A stretch of 64,000 bases of DNA from BOG-1112 sp964635325. Its GTDB lineage: Bacteria; Bdellovibrionota_B; Oligoflexia; Oligoflexales; Bog-1112. The stretch covers positions 11,797 to 75,796 of the forward strand of contig CAZWOL010000002.1 in assembly GCA_964635325.1 (NCBI GenBank), given 5' to 3'. A program made the translations under genes and the position numbers. This document shows, in pieces, positions 17,301 through 25,743 of the stretch; the stretch's first letter is position 1; every line of letters begins with the position of its first letter. The notes beneath the pieces were generated by a model. That model saw nothing but the letters and a program-made list of their open reading frames with translations, ran no database searches and was not told where the DNA came from.

Positions 17301-18583
17301 AAATACCTCAATCCTGTCGCGGGATCTTGTTTAGAAGCAATCAACGATGGGTAGAGTGTCGCAATGATGCTCAATACCCAAGCGCAAATTGCAATGACAG
17401 CATATTCCGTCGGAAGAAAACGTACAGGCAGTTTATTCTGGTAGTACATTCCGACAGGAAGGTCGATAAATTGGAAATAATAAAGTAAACCACAAATACC
17501 AAGTCCAGCCGCTAAACCGATGAGAACGCCGATCGTACCTATAAAAATTCCAATAGCTAAAAAGAGTTTACCAATATCCAGCTGACTCATACCAATAGAG
17601 CGAAAGAGCGCAATTTGGCTGCGTCGATGAAATACAGTCATCATGATTGTGCCACTAATGGAAAAGGCCGCAACCAAAACAATCAGGAGCAAAATTGCAC
17701 CCATGGTGAATTTTTCAAGCTTCAATGCAAAGAGCAAAGACTTATTCGTATCTTTCCATGTATTCGCTTGTAGATCAGGTTCTGCCTGAAGGCGATCGAC
17801 ATAGAGATCTATATGCTCTGGGTCGGAGAAGTTGAGAGCGACGCCCGATACATATTCGTCACTTTCAAGGCTTGGATCGTAGTCTGGAAGGAATTTGCGT
17901 CCAGATTTTAGCGATACAACTGCAAATTTGCTGTCGATTTGTGGTTGGTCTGTTTGGAAGATGCCAGTTACACGGAAGCGACCGGAAATTTGGCTTCCGC
18001 TCAGCACATCCCCCAAGCTTGCGTAGGGGCTGAGAAGTGTAACTTCTTCCCCAAAGCCGACACCAAGCTGAGTCGCAAGACTATCACCCAACATCAGTCC
18101 ACCCATCAGCTCGGAGTCGCTTTCTTTGTTAGACATATGAAGGTCTAGGTCGTCGATGTTTCCGTCAAATTTACCTGAGAAAAATCCCCATAATCTACCA
18201 CCCAGTTTAGGGTCGATTCCAAATAGGGTCGCAGATGCTAGATTTTTGTTATGTTTGAGTACAACGTCTGATTTGATGAAGGGCTCGAGGCCAGTCGCTT
18301 CGGGGTAGAGCTCATCAAAAGCAACGAGAGGGTGTTCTTTTAGACTGAATCCAACCAGAGACTGTTTGTTGAACAGTTCGAGATGGGGAAGCCCTCGGAA
18401 CATTTTATTGCGCAAATCATTTTCAAAGCCTGCCATCACCGACAGAACGATAACAAGAGCAGCAACCCCAATGGCGACTCCAAAAATGGAGACCGTGGTC
18501 ATAAACGACAGGCTCTTGCCCTTTTTAGAAACAAGGTAACGCCAGGCAAGCCAAACGATAAAAGCATTCGAACGAGAGGGCAT
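17297..18583 (-). CDS. lolC: Lipoprotein-releasing system permease LolC/LolE
   Basis: The 428-residue protein has the MacB/FtsX-type topology: an N-terminal helix (about 22-50 with SFMTTVSIFGVAIGVAALVIVLSVM, the LolC/E signature region), a large periplasmic domain (about 55-270), and three C-terminal helices (about 280-400). It contains GSGF-equivalent N-terminal motifs (WRYLVSKKGKSLSFMT). Only one permease gene is present, so a homodimer with LolD (the LolF-like arrangement) is likely; this is inference. It is the first gene of the envelope supercluster, and its promoter must lie in 18584-18830. Confidence 0.92.
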   Translation of the reverse strand: MPSRSNAFIVWLAWRYLVSKKGKSLSFMTTVSIFGVAIGVAALVIVLSVMAGFENDLRNKMFRGLPHLELFNKQSLVGFSLKEHPLVAFDELYPEATGLEPFIKSDVVLKHNKNLASATLFGIDPKLGGRLWGFFSGKFDGNIDDLDLHMSNKESDSELMGGLMLGDSLATQLGVGFGEEVTLLSPYASLGDVLSGSQISGRFRVTGIFQTDQPQIDSKFAVVSLKSGRKFLPDYDPSLESDEYVSGVALNFSDPEHIDLYVDRLQAEPDLQANTWKDTNKSLLFALKLEKFTMGAILLLIVLVAAFSISGTIMMTVFHRRSQIALFRSIGMSQLDIGKLFLAIGIFIGTIGVLIGLAAGLGICGLLYYFQFIDLPVGMYYQNKLPVRFLPTEYAVIAICAWVLSIIATLYPSLIASKQDPATGLRYL

Positions 18584-18681
18584 TGTTGAGCCTCCATTTT
18601 AACATTCCTGCCAAGAATCTCCATCCATAGCCAATGAACGACGTTAGGAGTGAATTGACTTGGGTGGAGATGAATTGTCAA

Positions 18682-18712
18682 AGACAAAAATTATAAAAGA
18701 TCATTTTTGTCT
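18682..18712. repeat. 10-bp inverted repeat between lolC and tnpB
   Basis: Arms 18682-18691 (AGACAAAAAT) and 18703-18712 (ATTTTTGTCT) are perfectly complementary with an 11-nt spacer. It lies in the 247-nt gap between the divergent lolC and tnpB genes. It may be an operator or structured leader for lolC, or part of the left end of the TnpB element; a T8 run follows at about 18721-18728. The rest of the gap (18584-18830) is AT-rich and must contain the lolC promoter, but I cannot define its -35/-10 boxes. Confidence 0.4.
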
Positions 18713-18830
18713 GAATCTGATTTTTTTTAGCCTTTCTATTTTCTAAACGTTTTATTGCTACGAAGCTAAGGTTTATAGTAGAAAGTCTCAAGTGTTTACT
18801 TGTTGCTACAAATGCTAAAGGCATGACCAA

Positions 18831-19907
18831 ATGTCACTTTTGATGACATATTCCTTTCGTGTCAAAGATTCTTCTGCAAAACATTGCCTTAAGAAGATGG
18901 CAAGGTCGGTGAATTTCGTTTGGAATTACGCAAACGAAACGAGCTTCGAAGCGATCCGCAATCACGGAAAGTGGCTGACTAAATACGACTTCAATCCTCT
19001 CGTTAAAGGTGCTGCTAAGGATCTTGGCTTGCACAGTCAAACGGTGCAGCTTGTTGCCTATGAGTATGTAACACGACGCCTCCAGTTCAAAAAAAGAAAG
19101 CTGCGATGGCGCAGTAAAAAATCCTTAGGATGGATCCCGCTCGGCAAAGATGGCATTCAGATCCGCGATGATCTTTTGGTGCATAATAAAAAGCGTATAC
19201 GTTTTTGGAAATCGCGCGACATCGAGGGCAAAATCAAATGTGGATCTTTGACGGAAGATGCTCGAGGACGTTGGTATCTCAACCTGCAGTGTGAGGTCGA
19301 AGAAAAACGCAAAGCCGGAACAGGCTCCATAGGTCTGGATCTCGGTCAAAAGACCTTTGCCACAGACTCCAAGGGCAACAAACATCAGACCGGCCGTTGG
19401 TACCGTCACTACCAACAGAAAATTGCTTCTTTGCAACGAGGGAAGAAAAAACGTTCGCTGCAAAGCGTGCATGCGAAGATCAAGAACAAGAGAAAAGATG
19501 ATCTGCACAAGTTGAGCGACAAGCTCATTCAAGAAAATGGTGTCATCATTGTCGGAGACGTCGGTGGCACCAGATTATGCAAGACCAAGATGGCCAAATC
19601 TGTGCTCGACGCAGGTTGGTCATCATTTCGCACCATGTTGGAGTATAAAGCCAAAAGGCGGCATGGTGTTGTGCGTGTTGTGAACGAACGCAACACAACC
19701 CGAACCTGTAGCTGTTGCGGAGTGATCCCAGACAGTGCCCCGAAGGGGGTCAAAGGGCTAGGGATAAGAGAGTGGGTTTGTAGCAACTGCGGAGCGATTC
19801 ATGATCGTGACGTGAATGCTGCAATAAACATTCTCCATTTGGGGCATCAAATGTTGGGTACTGAAGGGTCCCAGGAATCCCCCACTAGCAAATTGAGAAT
19901 TGCGTAG
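18831..19907 (+). CDS. tnpB: TnpB (IS605 OrfB) RNA-guided nuclease homologue with altered RuvC-II motif
   Basis: The 358-residue protein has the TnpB N-terminus (LMTYSFRVKDSS), a helical domain with NFVWNYANE (28-36), and a RuvC/zinc-ribbon C-terminal half. RuvC-I is SIGLDLGQKTF with D170. The zinc ribbon is C293, C296, C317 and C320, and RuvC-III is HDRDVNAAINIL with D327. At RuvC-II, where most TnpBs read (V/I)EDL, this protein reads VIIVGDV: the catalytic Glu position (242) is Gly. A Glu at 286 (VVNERNTTR) stands where many TnpBs have Pro or another residue, and could compensate. The fold is intact and full length, with no frameshift. Start alternatives are 18831 and 18843. TnpB proteins act with an omega-RNA from the element's 3' end. 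Confidence 0.9.
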   Translation: MSLLMTYSFRVKDSSAKHCLKKMARSVNFVWNYANETSFEAIRNHGKWLTKYDFNPLVKGAAKDLGLHSQTVQLVAYEYVTRRLQFKKRKLRWRSKKSLGWIPLGKDGIQIRDDLLVHNKKRIRFWKSRDIEGKIKCGSLTEDARGRWYLNLQCEVEEKRKAGTGSIGLDLGQKTFATDSKGNKHQTGRWYRHYQQKIASLQRGKKKRSLQSVHAKIKNKRKDDLHKLSDKLIQENGVIIVGDVGGTRLCKTKMAKSVLDAGWSSFRTMLEYKAKRRHGVVRVVNERNTTRTCSCCGVIPDSAPKGVKGLGIREWVCSNCGAIHDRDVNAAINILHLGHQMLGTEGSQESPTSKLRIA

Positions 19908-19940
19908 CTTTTCGATTTTTTAGTGGCGGGAGGATGTCAA
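19790..19940 (+). ncRNA. Candidate omega-RNA (reRNA) overlapping the tnpB 3' end
   Basis: In characterised IS200/IS605 elements, the guide RNA of TnpB overlaps the 3' end of tnpB and ends at the right end of the element, with the adjacent flank acting as guide. Here the right-end stem (19877-19887 pairing with 19921-19935) provides the expected structure near the 3' end of the scaffold. The 5' boundary is a guess. The guide would begin at about 19941 (GAACTTCGCTTC...), which lies in the 3' end of the cysteine desulfurase gene. No expression evidence is available. Confidence 0.4.
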
Positions 19941-21097
19941 GAACTTCGCTTCTTCCAACGTACGAGGTCAAGCAAGGTTTTTAGGATCAGGTCCACATCT
20001 TCGGACTTGCTGCTTTCTCCAAAGCTGATTCGAATGGATCGCGAAGCTATGTCATCACTGTATCCCATAGCTTTCAATACATGGCTGGGCCGACCGGATC
20101 CAGAAGCGCAAGCGCTTCCGCTAGAAACAGCGATGCGTGCGGCGTCGAATGCTAGAAGAAGGTCTTCACTACTCAAGCTCTCAACATGAAAGTTGAGTGT
20201 TGTGGCAAGACAGAGGGCTGGGTCCCCGTGAACTTGTGCCTCTGCAATTTGTAAAAGTCCGCTGATAAGTTTGGTGCGTAGCGCTTCGATATGAGGAAGC
20301 CAGTTGGTCTTTTGCTTAAGATCTTGGGCGCGCAATCCAAATGACAGTATGCCAGCTAGATTTTCGGTGCCTGCTCTCCATGATTTTTCCTGACCACCAC
20401 CATAGATAAGGGGGGGGAGTTTGGCGCCTTTTTTTAGATAGAGGCAACCTATACCCTTCAGAGCTCCTATTTTGTGACCTGAAGCAGAGGCAGAATCGAT
20501 CACCGAGGAGCCTATCCATTGCACATCGATTTTTCCGTAAGATTGGACTGCGTCGACATGGATATGAACATGTGGGGCCTTGTGTCGAATACTCTCAGTC
20601 AGGCTTTCTAAAGGATTTATAGCTCCCGTCTCATTGTTGACATGAATAAGACAGACTAGGTGTACATCCTTGTTGAGGAGAGCAAGCAAAGCGTTGCTAT
20701 CGACAATGCCACTTGCAAGGACAGGTGCGTAGATGAGTTCGCACAGGCCTCTACGCTGCATTGCTTCGGCTACTTGATACACAGAAGCATGCTCGGCTTT
20801 TGTTAGTAATACTTTGACTTTTCGTCCTTCGCGAGCAAAGCGTTCTTGTACGACACCTTGGACAACCAAATTATTTGATTCGGTAGCACCCGAGCTAAAA
20901 ATAAGACGACTGCGCTCACACCCGAAAAGTCCCGCAACATGCTCTCGAGCATTCTCGAGCAATAGCTTGGACTCGCGGCCAAGATGATGCTGACTTGAGG
21001 GATTGGCTATGGCTCGATCCATCTGCTGCATGAGCTGACGCATATGACCTGCGGGTGCAGGTGTGGTTGCATTGTAGTCGGCGTACGTGTACTTCAT
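19937..21097 (-). CDS. Cysteine desulfurase (NifS/IscS family)
   Basis: This PLP enzyme takes sulfur from cysteine for Fe-S clusters or tRNA thiolation. The 386-residue protein has YADYNATTP (5-13), SGATESNN (69-76), SGHKIGALKG with PLP lysine K209, RAGTENLAGI (241-250) and the active Cys C330 in SSGSACASGSGRPSHVL. The short loop after the Cys resembles NifS/IscS group I. The start overlaps lon by 4 nt. The stop codon (TCA on the plus strand at 19937-19939) lies in the right-end sequence of the TnpB element, so the native 3' terminus was probably replaced. The tail ends RWKKRSS, close to the normal end of the family, so function is likely kept. Confidence 0.92.
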   Translation of the reverse strand: MKYTYADYNATTPAPAGHMRQLMQQMDRAIANPSSQHHLGRESKLLLENAREHVAGLFGCERSRLIFSSGATESNNLVVQGVVQERFAREGRKVKVLLTKAEHASVYQVAEAMQRRGLCELIYAPVLASGIVDSNALLALLNKDVHLVCLIHVNNETGAINPLESLTESIRHKAPHVHIHVDAVQSYGKIDVQWIGSSVIDSASASGHKIGALKGIGCLYLKKGAKLPPLIYGGGQEKSWRAGTENLAGILSFGLRAQDLKQKTNWLPHIEALRTKLISGLLQIAEAQVHGDPALCLATTLNFHVESLSSEDLLLAFDAARIAVSSGSACASGSGRPSHVLKAMGYSDDIASRSIRISFGESSKSEDVDLILKTLLDLVRWKKRSS

Positions 21098-23571
21098 TTT
21101 TTTGCAAGTCTTCGTTTCGAATAGAACATCGGAGTTGGATGTTTCAACCCAGGGATTTTAGACACGAGGTTCGTGATCAATAGAGCTTCGTGCATATGAT
21201 CTATTGGGTAGAGGCGCAGATCTTTAACGATTTCAGCAGGAAGATCGTCAAGGTCTGACCAATTTTCTTTGGGAATGATAATGTCACGTTTGCCATAGCG
21301 ATGAGCTGCCAGTAGTTTTTCCTTAATTCCTCCGACAGGAAGAACCTTACCACGTAAAGTGATCTCTCCAGTCATTGCAATAGAAGCAGAAATGGGCTTC
21401 TCAGAAAATAAGCTTAGCATTGTGCATAGAATGGCAACCCCTGCACTTGGTCCATCCTTAGGTGTGGCTCCATCTGGGAAGTGTATATGCAAGTTCGATT
21501 TTTCGATGACTTCTTTTTTGAGGCCCAGTAACTCCGATTGTGAAAGGATGAAAGAATATGCCGTCTGAACACTTTCCTTCATAACCTTACCGAGGCTACC
21601 TGTAACTGTTAGTCCTCCACTCTTCGCATCACTGGTCAGAGACTTCGTTGATTCGATGTAGAGAATGTCACCTCCGAATGCTGTATAAGCCAAACCGATT
21701 GCGACACCACATGGTAATGTTGCAGAGTTTGGTTCTTCACTGAAACGAGGTTGTCCAAGGTATTCATTGAGATTTTCTACGCAAACGGGGACTCGTCGTC
21801 GCTTGGAGACAATTTGTCGGACAATTTTGCGTCCAATCGTTGAAAAGTCACGACGTAGCTGACGCACTCCAGCCTCACGTGTGTATTTACGAATGACAAT
21901 GCGTGAGGTCTCAGGGTCTATTGAGAAATCATGAGCTGAAAGTTTAAATTCACGACGTAAAGATGGAATGATATGCGTCTTTGCGATGTGAATTTTTTCA
22001 TTTTCTGTATAGCTCGACATTGCAATGCGTTCCATGCGATCCAGCAATGGTCCGCTGATTCCGTCCAGCGAATTTGCAGTTGCAATAAAAATTACTTTTG
22101 AAAGATCAAATGGAAAGCCCAAGTAGTGATCTGTGAACTGTTTGTTCTGCTCAGGGTCGAGTATTTCCAAGAGAGCCGAAGAGAGATCGCTCTGCTGTGA
22201 TGCTCCACTGCCAACTTTGTCGATTTCATCTAGCAGTACAACGCAATCCGTTCGTCCAGCAGCTTTCAGTGCTTGGATGATCTTGCCTGGCATCGCACCA
22301 ATGTAAGTGCGTCGATGTCCACGAACTTCAGCTTCGTCTTTGACTCCACCAAGTGAGATTTGTGCAAAGGGTCTTCCTAGAGCTTCAGCAATAGATCGAA
22401 CCAAAGAGGTTTTGCCTACGCCTGGAGGTCCAACTAAGAGAAGGATTTGCCCATTCAAATCCCCTCGATGCTGTAAGATTGCAATGGATTCGAGAATACG
22501 TTCTTTGACTTTGTCTAGACCGTAATGACTTTTGTCAAGAATACGGGCAGCTTCATCAAGATTAGGTGCCTGTACTTCAACTTGCTTCTTGGGATCAGAT
22601 GGCCCCCAAGGAAGTTCTTTGATCCAATTGAGATAGTTCCAAGCAACCATATACTCTGGAGATCCAGGATGCATCATGCCTAGTCTGTCGAGTTCTTTTA
22701 CAACGGAGCTGCGGGCTTCTTTAGACAAAGCTAATGCCTCAAATTTTGAACGCATCTCTTCGATTTCATCGACGTCACCGTCGAGTTCACCTAGCTCACG
22801 TTTTATTGCGCCCATTTGCTCACGTAAGAATGATTTCTTGAGATTTTCGTGCATGTCATTACGCACTTCTTCTTGAATTCGTGATGAGAGCTCAAGCAAT
22901 TCAACTTCGCGCGAAAGATGCTTCAGTACATTGCGCATTCGCAAGCGAAAGTCATGTGAACTTAAGATAGCAAGTTTGTCCTTGGTCGCAATCGACAGAT
23001 GGGGCGTGATGAGATCGCACATGAGAACGGGGTCGTCCGTAGTATAGAGAAGTGCGACGGTCTCCTGAGGAATCACGGGATTGATCTTGATGACTTTGTT
23101 GATCAAGCTTTTGAGAGCTTTGACGCTCGCCAAAAATTGTGATGTTTTGCGAAATTCTTTGTCCGCTACTATGGTTACATTGCCGGTATAGCCATGCTTT
23201 TTCTTCATGATGGCATTGACAATTAGGCGTCGCACACCTTTCAGTATGGCGCCATATCCACCATCGCTTAGCTTGATGAGGCCAGTAATAATGGCTTCTG
23301 TACCGAAGAGAGAGAGCTGTGGAGCGCTCTCGTTTGTGGCTCCTTCAATCTGCGATAAAACGCCAATTCTTAGGAGCCCCTTCTGGGCCAGTTGCAGATC
23401 AACACCTCGCAATCCATCTAGCGAGGATATGGGAAGCGATTGTCCAGGGAACAACACGATTTTTGGGAGAATTAACAAAGGAAGATCAACATGTTCCTCC
23501 AAAGAGTCAAAACGTGCAGAAAGTTCCTGGACTGTAATACTTGAGGGATATGTGCTGATTTTTTTATTCAT
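21094..23571 (-). CDS. lon: ATP-dependent protease Lon
   Basis: Lon degrades damaged and regulatory proteins in the cytoplasm. The 825-residue protein has the N-terminal LAN domain (about 30-220, PLLILPKIVLFPGQ), a coiled-coil segment, and an AAA+ domain with Walker A GPPGVGKT (381-388), GGVKDEAEVRGHRRTYIGAMPG and Walker B VVLLDEIDK. The proteolytic domain has the Ser-Lys dyad S709 (PKDGPSAG) and K750 (VGGIKEK). Length is typical. It is followed by the cysteine desulfurase gene with a 4-nt overlap, an unusual partner. The upstream gap (23572-23781) contains no recognisable heat-shock promoter that I can support. Confidence 0.97.
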   Translation of the reverse strand: MNKKISTYPSSITVQELSARFDSLEEHVDLPLLILPKIVLFPGQSLPISSLDGLRGVDLQLAQKGLLRIGVLSQIEGATNESAPQLSLFGTEAIITGLIKLSDGGYGAILKGVRRLIVNAIMKKKHGYTGNVTIVADKEFRKTSQFLASVKALKSLINKVIKINPVIPQETVALLYTTDDPVLMCDLITPHLSIATKDKLAILSSHDFRLRMRNVLKHLSREVELLELSSRIQEEVRNDMHENLKKSFLREQMGAIKRELGELDGDVDEIEEMRSKFEALALSKEARSSVVKELDRLGMMHPGSPEYMVAWNYLNWIKELPWGPSDPKKQVEVQAPNLDEAARILDKSHYGLDKVKERILESIAILQHRGDLNGQILLLVGPPGVGKTSLVRSIAEALGRPFAQISLGGVKDEAEVRGHRRTYIGAMPGKIIQALKAAGRTDCVVLLDEIDKVGSGASQQSDLSSALLEILDPEQNKQFTDHYLGFPFDLSKVIFIATANSLDGISGPLLDRMERIAMSSYTENEKIHIAKTHIIPSLRREFKLSAHDFSIDPETSRIVIRKYTREAGVRQLRRDFSTIGRKIVRQIVSKRRRVPVCVENLNEYLGQPRFSEEPNSATLPCGVAIGLAYTAFGGDILYIESTKSLTSDAKSGGLTVTGSLGKVMKESVQTAYSFILSQSELLGLKKEVIEKSNLHIHFPDGATPKDGPSAGVAILCTMLSLFSEKPISASIAMTGEITLRGKVLPVGGIKEKLLAAHRYGKRDIIIPKENWSDLDDLPAEIVKDLRLYPIDHMHEALLITNLVSKIPGLKHPTPMFYSKRRLAKK

Positions 23572-23781
23572 TTTAATGCAAGTATTTGAAAAGTTTGAGG
23601 ATCGTTCGCTACCGAAGGTATTGCGAATCTGAAACTAATCAATTGTGACGTATAGATCAAGGACACTTCGTTAAAGCGGCATTGCACCTCTTTATTGGGC
23701 ACACTTTGCCGGCCGGCGGTTTTTATTTGCGCTAAAGTGGCCTATCATAGAGAGAGGTTGGAAACGGAGGAGGGGGTATCC

Positions 23782-24354
23782 TTGCAACTCGCGAATTTCC
23801 GGCATCTTTTGCTTTTGCTCTCGATGCTTAGCTTTGCCGCTCTCGAATTACGAGGCGATAGCGATCCCCGTACTATGAGTCGAGAGGAGATGATTAAAAT
23901 TGCAGAAAGTCTCCACTTTACAAGCTATTACGTGCATCGTTGGTTGCGGGCGCCCGATTTGGAGACCAAAACTCTGGAGGGGGCGGATGCTCATGTTGCA
24001 TCAACTCCGGGTTTTGTGGATGTTACATTTTTCATAGCCTCATGGTGCATACCTTGCCAGCAATTGACTAAGAAAGTCAAAAGCCTCACGGAACATTTTC
24101 AACCCTATAACGTCCGTTTTCACTATGTATTTGCACATGATCGTGCGGAGGATGCACGTGTATTTGCACGGGCGTATGCCATCAAAGATGGGCTCATAGC
24201 AAATAATACAATATTAAAAGACTTCCATAACCCTCCTTTGCCTGCGATCTATTTGACAGATAAAAATGGGTGGTTCTTTGCTCGTTATATCAGCCCATCA
24301 GATGCAGATATCAAGGATCTGGAAAATTTGCTCGACAAATTAGCAACATTTTAG
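23782..24354 (+). CDS. Exported thioredoxin-like protein (CxxC motif CIPC)
   Basis: I place the start at TTG 23782 because a very strong ribosome-binding site (AGGAGGGGG) lies 6 nt upstream and the product then begins with a signal peptide (about 1-20, RHLLLLLSMLSFAA). The mature protein has a thioredoxin fold: FFIASWCIPCQQL with the CIPC active site at 89-92, and a cis-Pro-type loop LPAIYLTDKNGWFFA. It probably acts in the periplasm on disulfides. Its partner is unknown; the Ccm genes, which use thiol-redox proteins, lie about 2.5 kb downstream on the same strand. Earlier in-frame starts (for example 23695) have no good SD. Confidence 0.75.
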   Translation: MQLANFRHLLLLLSMLSFAALELRGDSDPRTMSREEMIKIAESLHFTSYYVHRWLRAPDLETKTLEGADAHVASTPGFVDVTFFIASWCIPCQQLTKKVKSLTEHFQPYNVRFHYVFAHDRAEDARVFARAYAIKDGLIANNTILKDFHNPPLPAIYLTDKNGWFFARYISPSDADIKDLENLLDKLATF

Positions 24355-24367
24355 GGAGCGTATTTGA

Positions 24368-24676
24368 TCAATCGTTCTCGATATTCAAAGTAGTATCCTT
24401 TGCATCCAAAGTATCAGCAGATTGGATCATTTCTTTGCGCCAATTGCCTCTAATGGTGACAAAATCGTAGCTTTGATCTGGAGAGGCTTGCTCCAGTATA
24501 GAACCCATAGGTGAGGAGCGATCACCTTTAACAGTTGTTTCTTCGAAGTTAAACTCCGTTCCTGATGTCGTTCTCGGGGTGTCTGCTTTTACAGTCTTTT
24601 TTGGGGTTTGGGAAAATCCTGGAAATCCAAAGAGAGTTCCTACTAAAACGAATGTTGTGCAAAAAATTGACTTCAT
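24368..24676 (-). CDS. Small exported protein, function unknown
   Basis: From ATG 24676, with GGAG 9 nt upstream, this encodes 102 residues with a signal peptide (about 1-22, MKSIFCTTFVLVGTLFGFPGFSQ). The mature part is polar: TEFNFEETTVKGDRSSPM, then DQSYDFVTIRGNWRKEMIQSAD. The pattern 'FxFEETxVxGdrxxP ... sydfvxIrxxwrxEmiqSad' resembles short exported proteins found near gliding-motility or TonB-type clusters in myxobacteria, but I only half recognise it. It is convergent with the thioredoxin-like gene (14-nt gap) and divergent from the next plus-strand gene. Confidence 0.55.
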   Translation of the reverse strand: MKSIFCTTFVLVGTLFGFPGFSQTPKKTVKADTPRTTSGTEFNFEETTVKGDRSSPMGSILEQASPDQSYDFVTIRGNWRKEMIQSADTLDAKDTTLNIEND

Positions 24677-24762
24677 ACTTGCAAACTCCACAAAAGAAGA
24701 ATGAGCTTATTCGATGTGTGACGATTTATAATGAGAACTACAAGTTTCAAATGAGAGTCTCA

Positions 24763-25743
24763 ATGCTAAATCAAAAACAGAAATCGAGATTTATATGCAT
24801 CTTTTTCTATTGTCTTCTGACGCAGCCTCTTCTGTCAAAAAATCGCTCGCAATTACCATTTAATGGACATATTCCGATTTCCATGCGTTTGAAGATTTTG
24901 AAACCGATGTTTTCTCCAGCATTTGATACTCAGGTTGAGTTGAGTAGGGAAGAGGTGCAGCAGTTTCGGGAGAAGAAATCTGGAGATGTGTATGGTTATA
25001 TTAAAGTCTCTCCACCCAAAGGGTATTGCTTAATTGTCACGCGTCGTATCGAAGAAGCAGATGATACTGTTTGTAAACCAACATCTCTAGCGTTTGGGCT
25101 AAAAGATCTCGATAAAAAAGGAGAATTTTCCTGGAAGATCAAGACGGGGCCAGATGATTTTGGAACCGTTATTCGTTGGAGAACGCCTTATCGAATGGCG
25201 CGTCTTGTCGATTTAAATATGCCATGGCCAGGACCTGTTCTATCGCGAGTGGTTACAGAGTGTGAGCCAACAAGAAGTTCGGAAGGGGTTCGTAAAGTTT
25301 ACGTTCATTTTCTCAATGGTGATGTTTTTAGTATTGGTTTTCCAGAGAAAGATGAGCTTATCCCTCAGCCTGAAGATATTCCTAATCTCTATGTTCAACA
25401 GTCAATGGATGCGGGATACTTTGACTCGAAGGATGGAGCTGAGCTTAAGAAAGACAAGAAGAAAGAGGGGGCTAAGGGAGAACACGAAGCTAAGCCTGCA
25501 AAAACTAACGAGAACAAAAAGCCAGAAGGCATCAATTGGCAAATTTCTCCACGGCTTGCCAATACAATGTCCAGCAGTTTCTTTATGGGTGCTGACAGCC
25601 TCCCACCTTTAAAAGGAGGCGAATGCCGCTATCGATACGAAGATGACGAAGCCTCAGGTGGGTTGGTCGAATGCCACAAAGTAAGCAATTACAAATGGGT
25701 GTTTATTCCTTTGATATGTTTGTCGGAGCTTAAACCAAAATGA
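24763..25743 (+). CDS. Exported protein of unknown function, coupled to the outer-membrane protein gene
   Basis: The open frame extends upstream, but the start is best put at ATG 24763 (or 24751), which gives a signal-like N-terminus (NQKQKSRFICIFFYCLLTQPLLS). The 326-residue product then contains a domain with SPPKGYCLIVTRRI, FGTVIRWRTPYR and VYVHFLNGDVFSIGFP. A highly charged Lys/Glu linker follows (about 230-265) and a C-terminal part with GECRYRYEDDEASGGLVECHK. I do not recognise a family. Its stop overlaps the ATG of the next gene (ATGA), so it is cotranslated with the outer-membrane protein and may assist it. Confidence 0.65.
   Translation: MLNQKQKSRFICIFFYCLLTQPLLSKNRSQLPFNGHIPISMRLKILKPMFSPAFDTQVELSREEVQQFREKKSGDVYGYIKVSPPKGYCLIVTRRIEEADDTVCKPTSLAFGLKDLDKKGEFSWKIKTGPDDFGTVIRWRTPYRMARLVDLNMPWPGPVLSRVVTECEPTRSSEGVRKVYVHFLNGDVFSIGFPEKDELIPQPEDIPNLYVQQSMDAGYFDSKDGAELKKDKKKEGAKGEHEAKPAKTNENKKPEGINWQISPRLANTMSSSFFMGADSLPPLKGGECRYRYEDDEASGGLVECHKVSNYKWVFIPLICLSELKPK

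Larger units (their letters stand above)
18831..19940 (+). mobile_element. IS200/IS605-group TnpB-only element (IS1341-like); left end undefined
   Basis: The element carries tnpB alone, with no Y1 transposase tnpA nearby. The right end is recognisable: an imperfect stem formed by 19877-19887 (ATCCCCCACTA) and 19921-19935 (TAGTGGCGGGAGGAT), followed by GTCAA ending at 19940. This is like the GGAGGATGTCAA terminus I recall from this tnpB group. The left end lies somewhere in 18584-18830 and I could not place it; the start coordinate given is only that of tnpB. Orientation is opposite to both neighbours, consistent with insertion between two minus-strand units. With no tnpA it would have to be moved in trans. 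Confidence 0.7.

Noticed and set aside
23708..23717. GCCGGCCGGC palindrome followed by a short T-run, possible terminator.
   Set aside because: A continuous 10-bp palindrome leaves no loop of usable size, and it lies in the promoter side of two divergent genes.
24565..24762. Long N-terminal extension of the exported protein ORF.
   Set aside because: It overlaps the opposite-strand small gene and lacks an SD; the signal-like N-terminus begins at 24763.
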